Below, piece after piece: positions 7,523-16,620 of a DNA stretch of 64,000 nucleotides. This DNA comes from Flavobacterium sp. (GTDB lineage: Bacteria; Bacteroidota; Bacteroidia; Flavobacteriales; Flavobacteriaceae). The stretch is taken from the NCBI RefSeq assembly GCF_013822155.1, contig NZ_PNJW01000005.1, positions 1-64,000 of the forward strand, read 5' to 3'. Each line of letters starts with the position of its first letter. Position 1 is the stretch's first letter. The notes beneath the pieces were generated by a model. The model saw only the letters and a program-made list of their open reading frames with translations, ran no database searches and was not told the origin of the DNA. The translations under genes were made by a program, and so were the position numbers.

Positions 7523-9049
7523 ATGAATACGACAAAAACCATTCAATCAGCGTTAATTTCGGTGTTTGACAAAACGGGTTTAGAACCTATTGTCAAGCAA
7601 TTACACCAACAAAATGTTATTCTTTATTCTACGGGAGGAACCGAAGAATTTATTAAAAACTTAGGTATTCCGGTAGTTCCTGTAGAAGAGGTTACCTCCT
7701 ATCCATCCATTTTAGGTGGGCGAGTAAAAACACTACATCCGAAAGTTTTTGGCGGAATTTTGAACCGTCAGGATAATCCAAGTGATGTGGAGGAAATGAA
7801 AGCCTTTGAAATTCCGCAACTTGATTTGGTTATTGTAGATTTATATCCGTTTGAAAAAACGGTAGCTTCCGGTGCATCTGAAACGGATATTATTGAAAAG
7901 ATTGATATTGGTGGTATTTCATTGATTCGTGCTGCCGCCAAGAATTTTAAAGACACGGTTATTGTGGCCTCTGTTCATGAATATGCCTATTTACTGGAAT
8001 TAATTTCCGCTCAAAACGGAGCGACTACTATAGAGCAAAGACGTTTGTTAGCCACCAAAGCCTTCCATGTGTCCTCTCATTATGATACGGCTATTTTTAC
8101 TTATTTCAACACCGATGAAACGATATACAAAGCCAGTATTGCTGACGGACAAGTGCTTCGTTATGGCGAAAACCCACATCAAAAAGGGTTTTTCTTTGGC
8201 GACTTTGACAGCATGTTTACCAAATTACACGGCAAAGAACTTTCGTATAATAATTTATTGGATGTTGATGCTGCAGTGAATTTGATTTTAGAATTTAAAC
8301 ACAACGCCCCTACTTTTGCCATCTTAAAACACAATAATGCCTGTGGAATTGCCACCAGAAGCACGATGCAACAAGCTTATTTAGCTGCTTTGGCCGGTGA
8401 TCCAACCTCTGCATTTGGTGGCGTTTTGATTGCCAACGGGAAAATTGATGAAGCAACAGCAAAAGAAATCAATCAATTATTTTGTGAAGTAGTTATTGCT
8501 CCCGCCTATGATGAAAAAGCCCTTGCCGTTTTAGAAGAAAAGAAAAACAGAATCATTTTAGTGCAACACGACGTTGCTTTACCCAACAAACAAGTGAGAA
8601 CTTGTTTAAACGGATTGTTAGTTCAAGATAAAAACAACTTGACAGACAATAAAGAAGGATTAAAAACCGTTACCTTGACAACCCCTACTCATCAGGAAAT
8701 TGAAGATTTACTATTTGCTTCCAAAATTTGTAAAAACACTAAATCGAATACGATCGTGTTTGCAAAAAATGGACAATTATTGGCTTCCGGAACCGGACAA
8801 ACGTCACGCGTGGATGCTTTGAAACAAGCCATAGAAAAAGCAACTTCATTTGGTTTTGATTTGAAAGGAGCCGTGATGGCAAGTGATGCATTTTTCCCCT
8901 TTCCGGATTGTGTAGAAATTGCTCATCATGCAGGAATTACGGCTGTTATTCAGCCCGGTGGATCAATTAAAGATGAGTTAAGCATTCACTATTGCAACGA
9001 AAATAAAATTGCAATGGTATTTACAGGAACACGTCATTTTAAACATTAA
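7523..9049 (+). CDS. purH: bifunctional AICAR transformylase / IMP cyclohydrolase
   Basis: PurH catalyses the last two steps of IMP synthesis in the cytoplasm: formylation of AICAR with 10-formyl-THF, then ring closure. The protein has 508 residues, the usual length. An N-terminal MGS-like cyclohydrolase domain (about 1-140, with STGGTEEFI and LGGRVKTLHPKV) is followed by the AICARFT domain with RYGENPHQ, KHNNACGIA (Lys/His of the active site near residue 268) and SDAFFPFPD. An open frame extends to a TTG at 7499, but the promoter covers that codon, so ATG 7523 (MNTTKTIQ) is the start. It is transcribed alone, and mreB follows with its own -7 element. Confidence 0.97.
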   Translation: MNTTKTIQSALISVFDKTGLEPIVKQLHQQNVILYSTGGTEEFIKNLGIPVVPVEEVTSYPSILGGRVKTLHPKVFGGILNRQDNPSDVEEMKAFEIPQLDLVIVDLYPFEKTVASGASETDIIEKIDIGGISLIRAAAKNFKDTVIVASVHEYAYLLELISAQNGATTIEQRRLLATKAFHVSSHYDTAIFTYFNTDETIYKASIADGQVLRYGENPHQKGFFFGDFDSMFTKLHGKELSYNNLLDVDAAVNLILEFKHNAPTFAILKHNNACGIATRSTMQQAYLAALAGDPTSAFGGVLIANGKIDEATAKEINQLFCEVVIAPAYDEKALAVLEEKKNRIILVQHDVALPNKQVRTCLNGLLVQDKNNLTDNKEGLKTVTLTTPTHQEIEDLLFASKICKNTKSNTIVFAKNGQLLASGTGQTSRVDALKQAIEKATSFGFDLKGAVMASDAFFPFPDCVEIAHHAGITAVIQPGGSIKDELSIHYCNENKIAMVFTGTRHFKH

Positions 9050-9055
9050 TTTTTT

Positions 9056-9063
9056 TACCTTTG
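9056..9063 (+). promoter_or_regulatory. -7 element upstream of mreB
   Basis: TACCTTTG matches TAnnTTTG and begins 6 bases after the purH stop. No clear TTTG is seen 17-21 bases upstream, where the sequence is T-rich. The predicted start near 9070 gives a leader of about 36 bases to the mreB ATG. Confidence 0.55.
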
Positions 9064-9105
9064 TACGTTAGAATTTTATAAACCTATTTAACCCTAAACA
9101 AACGT

Positions 9106-10134
9106 ATGGGATTTTTTGATTTCATGACCGAGGACATCGCCATTGACCTTGGAACCGCGAACACTTTGATAATTCATAATGATAAAGTAGTGATTGACTC
9201 TCCGTCGATTGTTGCTCGTGATAGGATATCGGGTAAGATTATAGCTGTAGGAAAAGAAGCTAATTTGATGCAAGGTAAAACGCATGAAAACATAAAGACC
9301 ATTCGCCCTTTAAAAGATGGGGTTATTGCTGATTTTGATGCTTCAGAAAAAATGATCAGCATGTTTATCAAAAGTATTCCTGCCTTAAAGAAGCGTTTGT
9401 TTACACCGGCTTTACGCATGGTGGTTTGTATTCCTTCCGGAATTACCGAAGTAGAGATGCGTGCGGTAAAAGAATCCTGTGAACGCGTAAACGGAAAAGA
9501 AGTTTATTTGATTCATGAGCCTATGGCTGCCGCTATCGGTATTGGCGTTGACATCATGCAACCAAAAGGAAACATGATTGTGGATATCGGAGGAGGAACA
9601 ACTGAAATTGCCGTTATTGCTTTAGGAGGAATTGTTTGTGACAAGTCCGTGAAAATTGCCGGGGACGTTTTTACTAATGATATCGTTTACTATATGCGTA
9701 CGCAACACAACTTATTTGTGGGAGAAAGTACTGCTGAAAAAATAAAAATTGAAATTGGTGCTGCCATTGAAGAATTAGATACTCCACCGGATGAAATGTC
9801 AGTGCAAGGACGTGACTTATTGACCGGGAAACCGAAACAGGTTGATGTTTCTTATCGTGAAATTGCCAAAGCCTTAGATAAATCGATTCAACGAATAGAA
9901 GATGCTGTAATGGAAACCTTATCACAAACTCCACCGGAATTAGCCGCCGATATTTATAATACCGGGATTTATTTAGCCGGAGGTGGTTCGATGTTACGCG
10001 GCTTAGACAAACGAATTTCGTTAAAAACGGATTTGCCTGTTTATATTGCAGAAGATCCGTTGCGAGCTGTTGTTAGAGGTACCGGAATTGCGTTGAAAAA
10101 CATTACCAGATTCAGAAGTATTTTAATCAAATAA
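9106..10134 (+). CDS. mreB: rod-shape determining actin homologue MreB
   Basis: MreB polymerises under the inner membrane and guides the elongation machinery. The protein has 342 residues, typical length. The N-terminal GFFDF segment is an amphipathic membrane-binding start. The actin-fold ATP motifs are visible: phosphate-1 DLGTANTLI (residues 13-21), phosphate-2 DIGGGTTEIA (about 159-168) and adenosine loop AGGGSMLRG (about 290). It is the first gene of mreB-mreC-mreD-mrdA-rodA, the standard elongasome cluster, with mreC 59 bases downstream. Confidence 0.97.
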   Translation: MGFFDFMTEDIAIDLGTANTLIIHNDKVVIDSPSIVARDRISGKIIAVGKEANLMQGKTHENIKTIRPLKDGVIADFDASEKMISMFIKSIPALKKRLFTPALRMVVCIPSGITEVEMRAVKESCERVNGKEVYLIHEPMAAAIGIGVDIMQPKGNMIVDIGGGTTEIAVIALGGIVCDKSVKIAGDVFTNDIVYYMRTQHNLFVGESTAEKIKIEIGAAIEELDTPPDEMSVQGRDLLTGKPKQVDVSYREIAKALDKSIQRIEDAVMETLSQTPPELAADIYNTGIYLAGGGSMLRGLDKRISLKTDLPVYIAEDPLRAVVRGTGIALKNITRFRSILIK

Positions 10135-10193
10135 TACGGTTTATACTGCTCTTTTTTTTAATAAACGGAATTACGTAACTGAATCTCTGAACT

Positions 10194-11018
10194 ATGCAGC
10201 AGCTATTTGTTTATATTTTTAAAAACAGTACACGGTTACTGTTTTTGCTGCTTTTAGTGGTTTCGTTGGTTTTGACGATACAATCGCATTCTTTTCATCG
10301 CAGTCAGGTTATTTCTTCAGCTAATTTTGTGACGGGAGGCGTGTATGAACGCATTAATTCCGTGAACGAATATTTGAATTTAAAAACGGAGAACGAAGGA
10401 TTAGCCAATGAAAATGCCCGTTTAAAAAGTTTACTTTTCAATTTTAAAGACACCACAAAAGTAATTGACAAGGAATTATTGAGCAGCTTTGGAAATTACA
10501 AAGTATTCCAATCTAAAATCATTAATAATACTTATAATGTTCATGAGAACTTCCTAACTATCAATTCAGGAAGCTTAAATGGTATTCAACCCGATATGGG
10601 CGTGATGAACAGTAAAGGTATTATCGGTATTGTTGAGCATACTTCTAAAAATTATGCTACCGTTATCAGTGTGTTGAATGTGAAATCTCAAATCAATGCA
10701 AAAATTAAAAAAACCAGTCATTTCGGTACTTTAACCTGGAATGGAAAAAACACAGGTTATGTTCAGTTAATTGATGTTCCACGACTAGCTACGGTTAAAA
10801 AAGGAGATACTATTGTAACAGGAGCCCAGTCCATTATTTTTCCGGAAAACATTAACATTGGAACTATTCACAAAATTTATACTGATAATAAAACAAATTA
10901 TTTTACGATTGATGTGAAATTATTTAATGACATGACGAGTTTAGGTCATGTTTACATCATTGAAAATAAAGACCGGAAAGAAGTGATAGAATTAGAAGCA
11001 CAAAATAAAGATGAGTAG
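10194..11018 (+). CDS. mreC: rod-shape determining protein MreC
   Basis: A 274-residue bitopic inner-membrane protein that links MreB filaments to the periplasmic peptidoglycan synthases. Residues 10-30 form the membrane anchor. A coiled coil follows (about 53-80, NEYLNLKTENEGLANENARL), then the periplasmic beta-barrel MreC core (about 110-260). The gene overlaps mreD by 8 bases, which implies translational coupling. The length is slightly short but normal for Bacteroidota. Confidence 0.95.
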   Translation: MQQLFVYIFKNSTRLLFLLLLVVSLVLTIQSHSFHRSQVISSANFVTGGVYERINSVNEYLNLKTENEGLANENARLKSLLFNFKDTTKVIDKELLSSFGNYKVFQSKIINNTYNVHENFLTINSGSLNGIQPDMGVMNSKGIIGIVEHTSKNYATVISVLNVKSQINAKIKKTSHFGTLTWNGKNTGYVQLIDVPRLATVKKGDTIVTGAQSIIFPENINIGTIHKIYTDNKTNYFTIDVKLFNDMTSLGHVYIIENKDRKEVIELEAQNKDE

Positions 11019-11520
11019 TGCCGTTATCGTCAATATTATCCGTTTCATTTTATTGATTTTAGCTCAAGTCGCTATATTCAATAAAATTAATTTTTTGGGT
11101 TTCATTAATCCGTATCCTTATATTTTGTTTATTATCTTATATCCGGTTAACGGGAATAAAAACGGTCTTTTACTAGCCAGTTTTTTATTGGGAATCACGA
11201 TGGACATGTTTAGTAATTCCGGTGGCGTTCATGCTGCCGCTTGTGTGACATTAGCTTATTTACGGCCTTCCTTTTTTAAATTCTCTTTTGGTTTGAGTTA
11301 TGAATATCAAACCGTTAAAATTAATGAGCGTTTAACCCCAGAACGCTTTTCGTTTATTTTAATTTCCGTATTGACGCATCATATTATTTTGTTTTTATTA
11401 GAAATATTCCGCTTTAGTTTTTTCTGGAATATATTGCTTCGAACGGTTTTGAGTACTATCTTTACACTTGCCCTTTGTATCCTACTCATTTATTTGTTTA
11501 AGCCCAGTAAGAAGAATTGA
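11011..11520 (+). CDS. mreD: rod-shape determining protein MreD
   Basis: A 169-residue polytopic protein with about five hydrophobic helices and few charged residues, as expected for MreD, the small membrane member of the elongasome. Sequence conservation of the family is low. The assignment rests on hydropathy, size and position between mreC and mrdA. It overlaps mreC by 8 bases, and its TGA stop overlaps the TTG start of mrdA in the string TTGA. Confidence 0.9.
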   Translation: MSSAVIVNIIRFILLILAQVAIFNKINFLGFINPYPYILFIILYPVNGNKNGLLLASFLLGITMDMFSNSGGVHAAACVTLAYLRPSFFKFSFGLSYEYQTVKINERLTPERFSFILISVLTHHIILFLLEIFRFSFFWNILLRTVLSTIFTLALCILLIYLFKPSKKN

Positions 11521-13370
11521 GAAAAGCTATTCTACCCTCTTTAATTATATTTGCTACCCTTGTTGTTTTAGCGAGGTTGTTTTATTTGCAAATAATTGAC
11601 GATGAATATAAACTGAAATCAGAGAATAATGCCATTAAAATTGTATATGAATATCCGGAACGCGGTTATATTTATGATCGGAAGGGAAAACTCATGGTTG
11701 CCAACCAGCCGTCTTATGATATTATGGTGGTTCCGAGGGAAATTAAAAATTTAGACACCTTAAAATTCTGTGATTTATTAAGCATTACCCGAGAGGAATT
11801 TGACAAAAAAATAAAAAAGGCAACTGTTTACAGTCCTCGCCTCCCTTCCGTTTTTTTACCTCAACTTAATAAAAAAGAATATGCTGCTTTTCAAGAGAAA
11901 ATCAGAAAATTTGAAGGGTTTTATATTCAAAAGCGATCCTTGCGGGATTATCAAGCCAATATAGGAGCGAATGTTTTTGGCTTTATCACACAAGTTAGTC
12001 CTGCCATGATTGAAAAAAATCCCTACTACAAAAGTGGTGATTTAATTGGGAAACAAGGTGTTGAGGAATATTATGAAGAATTTTTAAGAGGTCAAAAAGG
12101 AGTTAAATATATTCAACGAGATAAATTTAATCGCGATATAGGTCCATACAAAGAAGGTGTTTTCGATACTCTTTCCAAACAAGGTGATGACATTACCCTT
12201 TCCCTTGACATGGAATTACAGAAATATGGCGAATTACTGATGCAAAATAAACGTGGTGGAATTGTAGCCATTGAACCAAAAACCGGTGAGATTTTAGCAT
12301 TAATTTCTGCCCCAACGTATGACCCATCTCTTTTGGTGGGAAGAATGCGTTCTAAAAATTACACGGCACTTTACAATGATAGTATTGCAAAACCACTTTA
12401 TGACAGAGGTCTTTTGGCGGAATATCCTCCCGGCTCACCCTTTAAAATACTTACTGCTTTGGTTGCTTTACAAGAAGAAGTAATTGACGAACAAACCACT
12501 TTTTTCTGTCGAAGAGGATTTAGTTATGGCAATCGATTTATGAAATGTCACGATTCCGGACCTTCTCAATTGCATGATGGAATATACAAATCCTGTAATA
12601 CCTATTTTGCCAATATTTATTTGAAAACCATTCAAAAATATCCAAATCCGGCAGATGGCGTTGATGTTTGGAGTAATCATTTAAAAAGTTTTGGGTTAGG
12701 CAATTTTATGGGGTATGATTTACCTCCCGGAAGAAAAGGAAGTATTCCTACTTCAAAATTATACAATAAATATTATTCAGCAGGCGGTTGGAAAAGCACT
12801 ACAATTATTTCTAACTCGATTGGTCAGGGAGAAGTTTTAATGACGCCAATTCAATTGTGCAACGTGATGTGTGCCGTTGCCAATCAAGGTTATTATTACA
12901 CCCCTCATATCATCAAAAAGATAAAAGATCATACTATCGATAAAAAGTTTACGACCAAGCACCAAACCACGATTGACAAACAATATTTTCCTCCTGTAAT
13001 TGAAGGTTTATTTGACGTATACAATTTAGGAACTGCTTCACGATTAAAAGTTGACGGAATTGATATTTGTGGAAAAACAGGAACGGCGGAAAACTTTACA
13101 AAAATAAACGGACAGCGGGTTCAGTTGACTGACCATTCTATTTTTGTGGCATTTGCACCAAAGGACAATCCTAAAATTGCCATTGCAGTGTTTGTGGAAA
13201 ACGGTTATTGGGGAGCAAGAATTGCCGGACCAATTTCCAGTTTAATGATTGAAAAATATCTTAAAGGGAAAATTTCCCGAACAGATTTAGAAAAAAGAAT
13301 GTTAGAATCGAGTTTGGAAAGTGAGTATGCCAAAGTGTTGAGCGGACAACCGTTTTCAATTAATAAATAA
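11517..13370 (+). CDS. mrdA: penicillin-binding protein 2 (elongation transpeptidase)
   Basis: A class B PBP of 617 residues that cross-links peptidoglycan during side-wall growth. It has an N-terminal membrane anchor (about 5-24), a PBP dimer domain (about 45-220) and a transpeptidase domain with all three motifs: SPFK (catalytic Ser near 307), SCN (near 359) and KTGTAE (near 519). No ATG fits; the first usable codon is TTG at 11517, overlapping the mreD stop by 4 bases (TTGA), which suggests coupled translation. The stop overlaps the rodA start by one base. Confidence 0.95.
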   Translation: MRKAILPSLIIFATLVVLARLFYLQIIDDEYKLKSENNAIKIVYEYPERGYIYDRKGKLMVANQPSYDIMVVPREIKNLDTLKFCDLLSITREEFDKKIKKATVYSPRLPSVFLPQLNKKEYAAFQEKIRKFEGFYIQKRSLRDYQANIGANVFGFITQVSPAMIEKNPYYKSGDLIGKQGVEEYYEEFLRGQKGVKYIQRDKFNRDIGPYKEGVFDTLSKQGDDITLSLDMELQKYGELLMQNKRGGIVAIEPKTGEILALISAPTYDPSLLVGRMRSKNYTALYNDSIAKPLYDRGLLAEYPPGSPFKILTALVALQEEVIDEQTTFFCRRGFSYGNRFMKCHDSGPSQLHDGIYKSCNTYFANIYLKTIQKYPNPADGVDVWSNHLKSFGLGNFMGYDLPPGRKGSIPTSKLYNKYYSAGGWKSTTIISNSIGQGEVLMTPIQLCNVMCAVANQGYYYTPHIIKKIKDHTIDKKFTTKHQTTIDKQYFPPVIEGLFDVYNLGTASRLKVDGIDICGKTGTAENFTKINGQRVQLTDHSIFVAFAPKDNPKIAIAVFVENGYWGARIAGPISSLMIEKYLKGKISRTDLEKRMLESSLESEYAKVLSGQPFSINK

Positions 13371-14623
13371 TGAAAAATCAAAGTGTAGCCAGCAATTTAG
13401 ATTGGACGACCGTACTAATTTATGGTCTTTTGGTGTTTATGGGTTGGTTAAATATTTTTTCTACTTCGATTCCTATTGAATTTACTGAATTTGATTTTGG
13501 TGATTATTATGGAAAGCAACTTATTTTTATTTTATTGACCATTCCGGTCATTATTGTTGTGCTTACCATAGATGCCAAAATTTACGAGAAATTTTCTTTT
13601 GTTTTTTACATTTTAGGAATCGTTCTCTTACTTGGACTATTCGTATTTGGAAAAACCGTAAAAGGTCAGACCAACTGGTATGGTTTTGGTTCATTTGGTT
13701 TTCAACCGTCTGAGTTTGTCAAAACGGCAACATCATTGCTTTTAGCAAAATACTTAAGTGATTCGCAGGTTTTTTTGAAAAACACCAATCATCAACTGCT
13801 TGCCTTTGCTATTATTGGATTGCCGGTTTTATTAATTCTGATGCAGCCTGATGCCGGAAGTGCCATGATATTCTTCTCATTGTTTTTGGTTTTAAATCGG
13901 GAAGGTTTGCCTGAGTGGTATTTGTGGACCGGATTTTTAGCAGTAGTTTTATTTTTTGCAGCCCTTTTAATACAGCCCATTTATCTCATTGTGGTTATTG
14001 TAATTATTATGATTTTGCATTATTTGAGAGCCAGAAGAATAAACCGAATACCCCTCGCCTATTTAATTGTATTTGTAGCCGCCACATCATTTGTATTGTC
14101 GGTTGATTTTGTATTTGAAAATGTACTGGAACCACATCAGAAAGACAGGATTAACGTTTTATTCAGTGACACTGTCGATTTAAAAAATGAAGGTTATAAT
14201 TTAAATCAGTCCATGATTGCTATAGGTTCCGGTGGAGTTATTGGAAAAGGTTTTATGGAGGGAACTCAAACCAAAGGTGGATTTGTACCGGAACAACACA
14301 CCGATTATATTTTTACTACCGTTGGTGAAGAATGGGGCTTTATTGGTTGTACCGTCGTTATTTTACTTTTTGTTACTTTACTTTTCAGAATCATCTATTT
14401 GGCTGAACGACAAAAAACAAAATTCAGTCGTGTTTATGGCTATTGCGTAGCTTCCATTTTATTTACACATATTTTTGTAAATATCACGATGCTTATTAAA
14501 TTATTTCCGACTATTGGAGTGCCACTGCCTTTCTTTTCTTATGGAGGTTCCAGTTTGTGGGCCTTTACTATTTTGCTTTTTGTTTTTCTAAAATTAGATG
14601 CCAATAAAGTTAACGAATGGTAA
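13370..14623 (+). CDS. rodA: SEDS-family peptidoglycan glycosyltransferase RodA
   Basis: This 417-residue protein with about ten transmembrane helices polymerises glycan strands together with PBP2. Family features seen are the loop VKGQTNWYGFGSFGFQPSEF after helix 3, the segment MQPDAGSAM (the Asp is essential in the family), the extracellular EQHTDYIFTTVGEEWGF and the C-terminal PFFSYGGSS. The start overlaps the mrdA stop (TAATG). It ends the elongasome operon and converges with the endonuclease gene, only 8 bases away. Confidence 0.96.
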   Translation: MKNQSVASNLDWTTVLIYGLLVFMGWLNIFSTSIPIEFTEFDFGDYYGKQLIFILLTIPVIIVVLTIDAKIYEKFSFVFYILGIVLLLGLFVFGKTVKGQTNWYGFGSFGFQPSEFVKTATSLLLAKYLSDSQVFLKNTNHQLLAFAIIGLPVLLILMQPDAGSAMIFFSLFLVLNREGLPEWYLWTGFLAVVLFFAALLIQPIYLIVVIVIIMILHYLRARRINRIPLAYLIVFVAATSFVLSVDFVFENVLEPHQKDRINVLFSDTVDLKNEGYNLNQSMIAIGSGGVIGKGFMEGTQTKGGFVPEQHTDYIFTTVGEEWGFIGCTVVILLFVTLLFRIIYLAERQKTKFSRVYGYCVASILFTHIFVNITMLIKLFPTIGVPLPFFSYGGSSLWAFTILLFVFLKLDANKVNEW

Positions 14624-14635
14624 ATTCTTCGTTAA
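14610..14635. terminator. small hairpin at the convergent rodA/endonuclease junction
   Basis: A perfect 8-bp inverted repeat TTAACGAA (14610-14617) / TTCGTTAA (14628-14635) with a 10-base loop spans both stop codons. There is no long T-run on either side, so a role as bidirectional terminator is only tentative. Confidence 0.35.
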
Positions 14636-15453
14636 AAACTCCACGTTTTATAGTCGGTTTGTTTTTCTAATTTATTTTCAATTTCATCGGGCAAATTGCA
14701 GAAGAAATCAATTCCTGTCCGTTTTTCTAATTCATCCACAGCAATTACAAACTCATAAAGCGGTTTATCGCTGTTTTGATGTGGCACTAAAAAAGCAATC
14801 ATTCTAGGATTATCATTAGAAACATCTAATAATACTTTATAAAAGAAATCAGGAACTGCTACTTTTTCTCTTCCAATAGTCTTTAAATTTGGTTCTAATA
14901 CGCCTCCCGTCACTACATAAATCCCGTCGTATTTATCTGCCCAATACCGCACTTTTTGCTCTAAGCGATTCCAAACTCCGGCATTAAAATCCGATTTTTG
15001 AGGAGAAATATTAGAGGTATAAAAGGTGTCTTCAAAAGCATTTTCAGAAAACTTCATGTCGCCTGCCGGACACAAATGACCTTTATCATAGCCTGAGTTC
15101 TTGTAATTTTTCCAGTCGGCAGAACCGGTTTTTACTAATGGGTCTGCCACAAAATAAGGTCGATTGTAATTATTTTGGAAGGTATTTCCTTTTAATTCAT
15201 AGGCAACCCATTCTGCTTGTTCATTCTTTTCAGAATAAGATAACCTATAAAAATCGTGCTTTATAATTTGGTTAGTTGTGGAAGTAGGATAAAAATCAAA
15301 ATCCGTTGTAACTGTTTGCCGGTTTATTTCTTGGGGTAATTCCGTTCTTTCCTGATTATCCATTTTGCATCCAAAAAGAACAATTCCTATCATCATAAAA
15401 AAAAGGCGAAACCAATTTTGTCTTTTGGCAATCATTAGGAAACAACTTTTCAT
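14632..15453 (-). CDS. secreted DNA/RNA non-specific endonuclease (lipoprotein)
   Basis: 273 residues of the NUC1/EndA family, which cuts DNA and RNA with a bound Mg2+. The motif DKGHLCPAG at residues 123-131 corresponds to the family DRGH, with His126 as general base. A hydrophobic N-terminal signal ends in LFGCK with Cys29, so the mature enzyme is probably a lipoprotein outside the cytoplasm, where it could degrade extracellular nucleic acid. The start at 15453 leaves a long basic stretch before the signal, and internal Met codons (residue 7 or 20) are possible. It lies 16 bases after the OppC-like permease and is probably cotranscribed with it. Confidence 0.9.
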   Translation of the reverse strand: MKSCFLMIAKRQNWFRLFFMMIGIVLFGCKMDNQERTELPQEINRQTVTTDFDFYPTSTTNQIIKHDFYRLSYSEKNEQAEWVAYELKGNTFQNNYNRPYFVADPLVKTGSADWKNYKNSGYDKGHLCPAGDMKFSENAFEDTFYTSNISPQKSDFNAGVWNRLEQKVRYWADKYDGIYVVTGGVLEPNLKTIGREKVAVPDFFYKVLLDVSNDNPRMIAFLVPHQNSDKPLYEFVIAVDELEKRTGIDFFCNLPDEIENKLEKQTDYKTWSF

Positions 15454-15469
15454 TAATACTGTATTTTAA

Positions 15470-16576
15470 TTAAGACTTGACATCTAAGGCATCACGCAGG
15501 GCATTTCCGGTCATCATAAATGCTAATGTAATCAACATAATTGCTATTCCCGGTACCAGAGCCAAATAGGGTTTCCCCAGAATAATATAACTGTAATGGT
15601 CTTTAATCATACTTCCCCAACTTGGAATTGGAGGCTGTGCACCGAGTCCTAAAAAGCTCAATCCACTTTCTACTAAAATGGAGGAAGCAAAATTAGCTGC
15701 AGAGATAACGATCACAGGAGCCATAATATTTGGTAAAATGTGATTCAGGATAATTCTTCCGTTTGAAAATCCCAAGGCACGAGCAGCCGTAACATATTGC
15801 ATTTCTTTTACGCTGATAATCTGTCCACGGACAACTCTGGCAACTTCAACCCACATGGTTAGACCTACAGCCACGAAAACTTGCCAAAACCCTTTTCCCA
15901 GTGCTAATGTTATTGCAATCACTAATAATAATGTTGGAATGGACCAAATTATATTGACCAACCACATCACTAACGCATCGATTTTTCCACCATAATAGCC
16001 TCCTAAAGCACCAAAAAACAATCCAACAACCACTGAAATTAATACCGCCACAAAACCTATGGAAATGGAAACCCGCGAACCCACTAACATTCTGCTCAAT
16101 AAGTCGCGACCATATTTATCCGTTCCTAAGTAGAACTTTTTGTTGGTAATAAGTTCTTGTTCAACCTGCTCGAAGGAGTTGTAATCTATAAATTTATCTA
16201 ACGTAATTTCTTTTACTAATCGCAAGGTTTTATCCTCTGTGTATTCAACATATTGCAGTTTATTGTCTTTTATTTGATAGGATGAAATCGGGATTTCCGT
16301 CACTTGGTTGGGGTGCCCGAAAAAATAGCCTTTGATAGTTTTATCCTCTATTTTTGAAGAAGGAATAGAAAGCATTTGCACCGTAAAACCGGGTGATTTT
16401 GAATGAATGGATAAATGCATTTGATTAGCATTTTCCGAATTATCGGGAGCAATTACATAGGCAAACAAGGCTAAAAAAATCATTAACACAATATAACCCA
16501 AACTAAAAACACCCCAAAAATTCTTTTTGAATTTCTGAAGTGCTATAGCTGTTAACGATTGATTTGTATTGGACAT
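15470..16576 (-). CDS. OppC/DppC-type ABC transporter permease
   Basis: A 368-residue inner-membrane permease of peptide/nickel-type importers. The first helix (about 25-48) is followed by a long periplasmic insertion (50-165), then the BPD_transp_1 domain with five helices and the EAA-like cytoplasmic loop AARALGFSNGRIILNHILPN. The C-terminal GLSFLGLGAQPPIPSWGSM is typical of OppC. An open frame begins at a TTG (16582), but the ATG at 16576 is preferred and sits behind a -7 element. No OppB, ATPase or binding-protein gene is next to it, so it must pair with distant subunits. In flavobacteria this gene often stands alone. Confidence 0.88.
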   Translation of the reverse strand: MSNTNQSLTAIALQKFKKNFWGVFSLGYIVLMIFLALFAYVIAPDNSENANQMHLSIHSKSPGFTVQMLSIPSSKIEDKTIKGYFFGHPNQVTEIPISSYQIKDNKLQYVEYTEDKTLRLVKEITLDKFIDYNSFEQVEQELITNKKFYLGTDKYGRDLLSRMLVGSRVSISIGFVAVLISVVVGLFFGALGGYYGGKIDALVMWLVNIIWSIPTLLLVIAITLALGKGFWQVFVAVGLTMWVEVARVVRGQIISVKEMQYVTAARALGFSNGRIILNHILPNIMAPVIVISAANFASSILVESGLSFLGLGAQPPIPSWGSMIKDHYSYIILGKPYLALVPGIAIMLITLAFMMTGNALRDALDVKS

Positions 16577-16601
16577 TAGCAAATTTTATTCGGCTTTTGC
16601 T

Positions 16602-16609
16602 CAAAGATA
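16602..16609 (-). promoter_or_regulatory. -7 element of the OppC-like gene
   Basis: On the minus strand this reads TATCTTTG (TAnnTTTG), between the ctp stop and the permease ATG. The leader would be about 20 bases. No TTTG is found at the -33 position. Confidence 0.5.
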
Positions 16610-16620
16610 CAATTTGCCGG

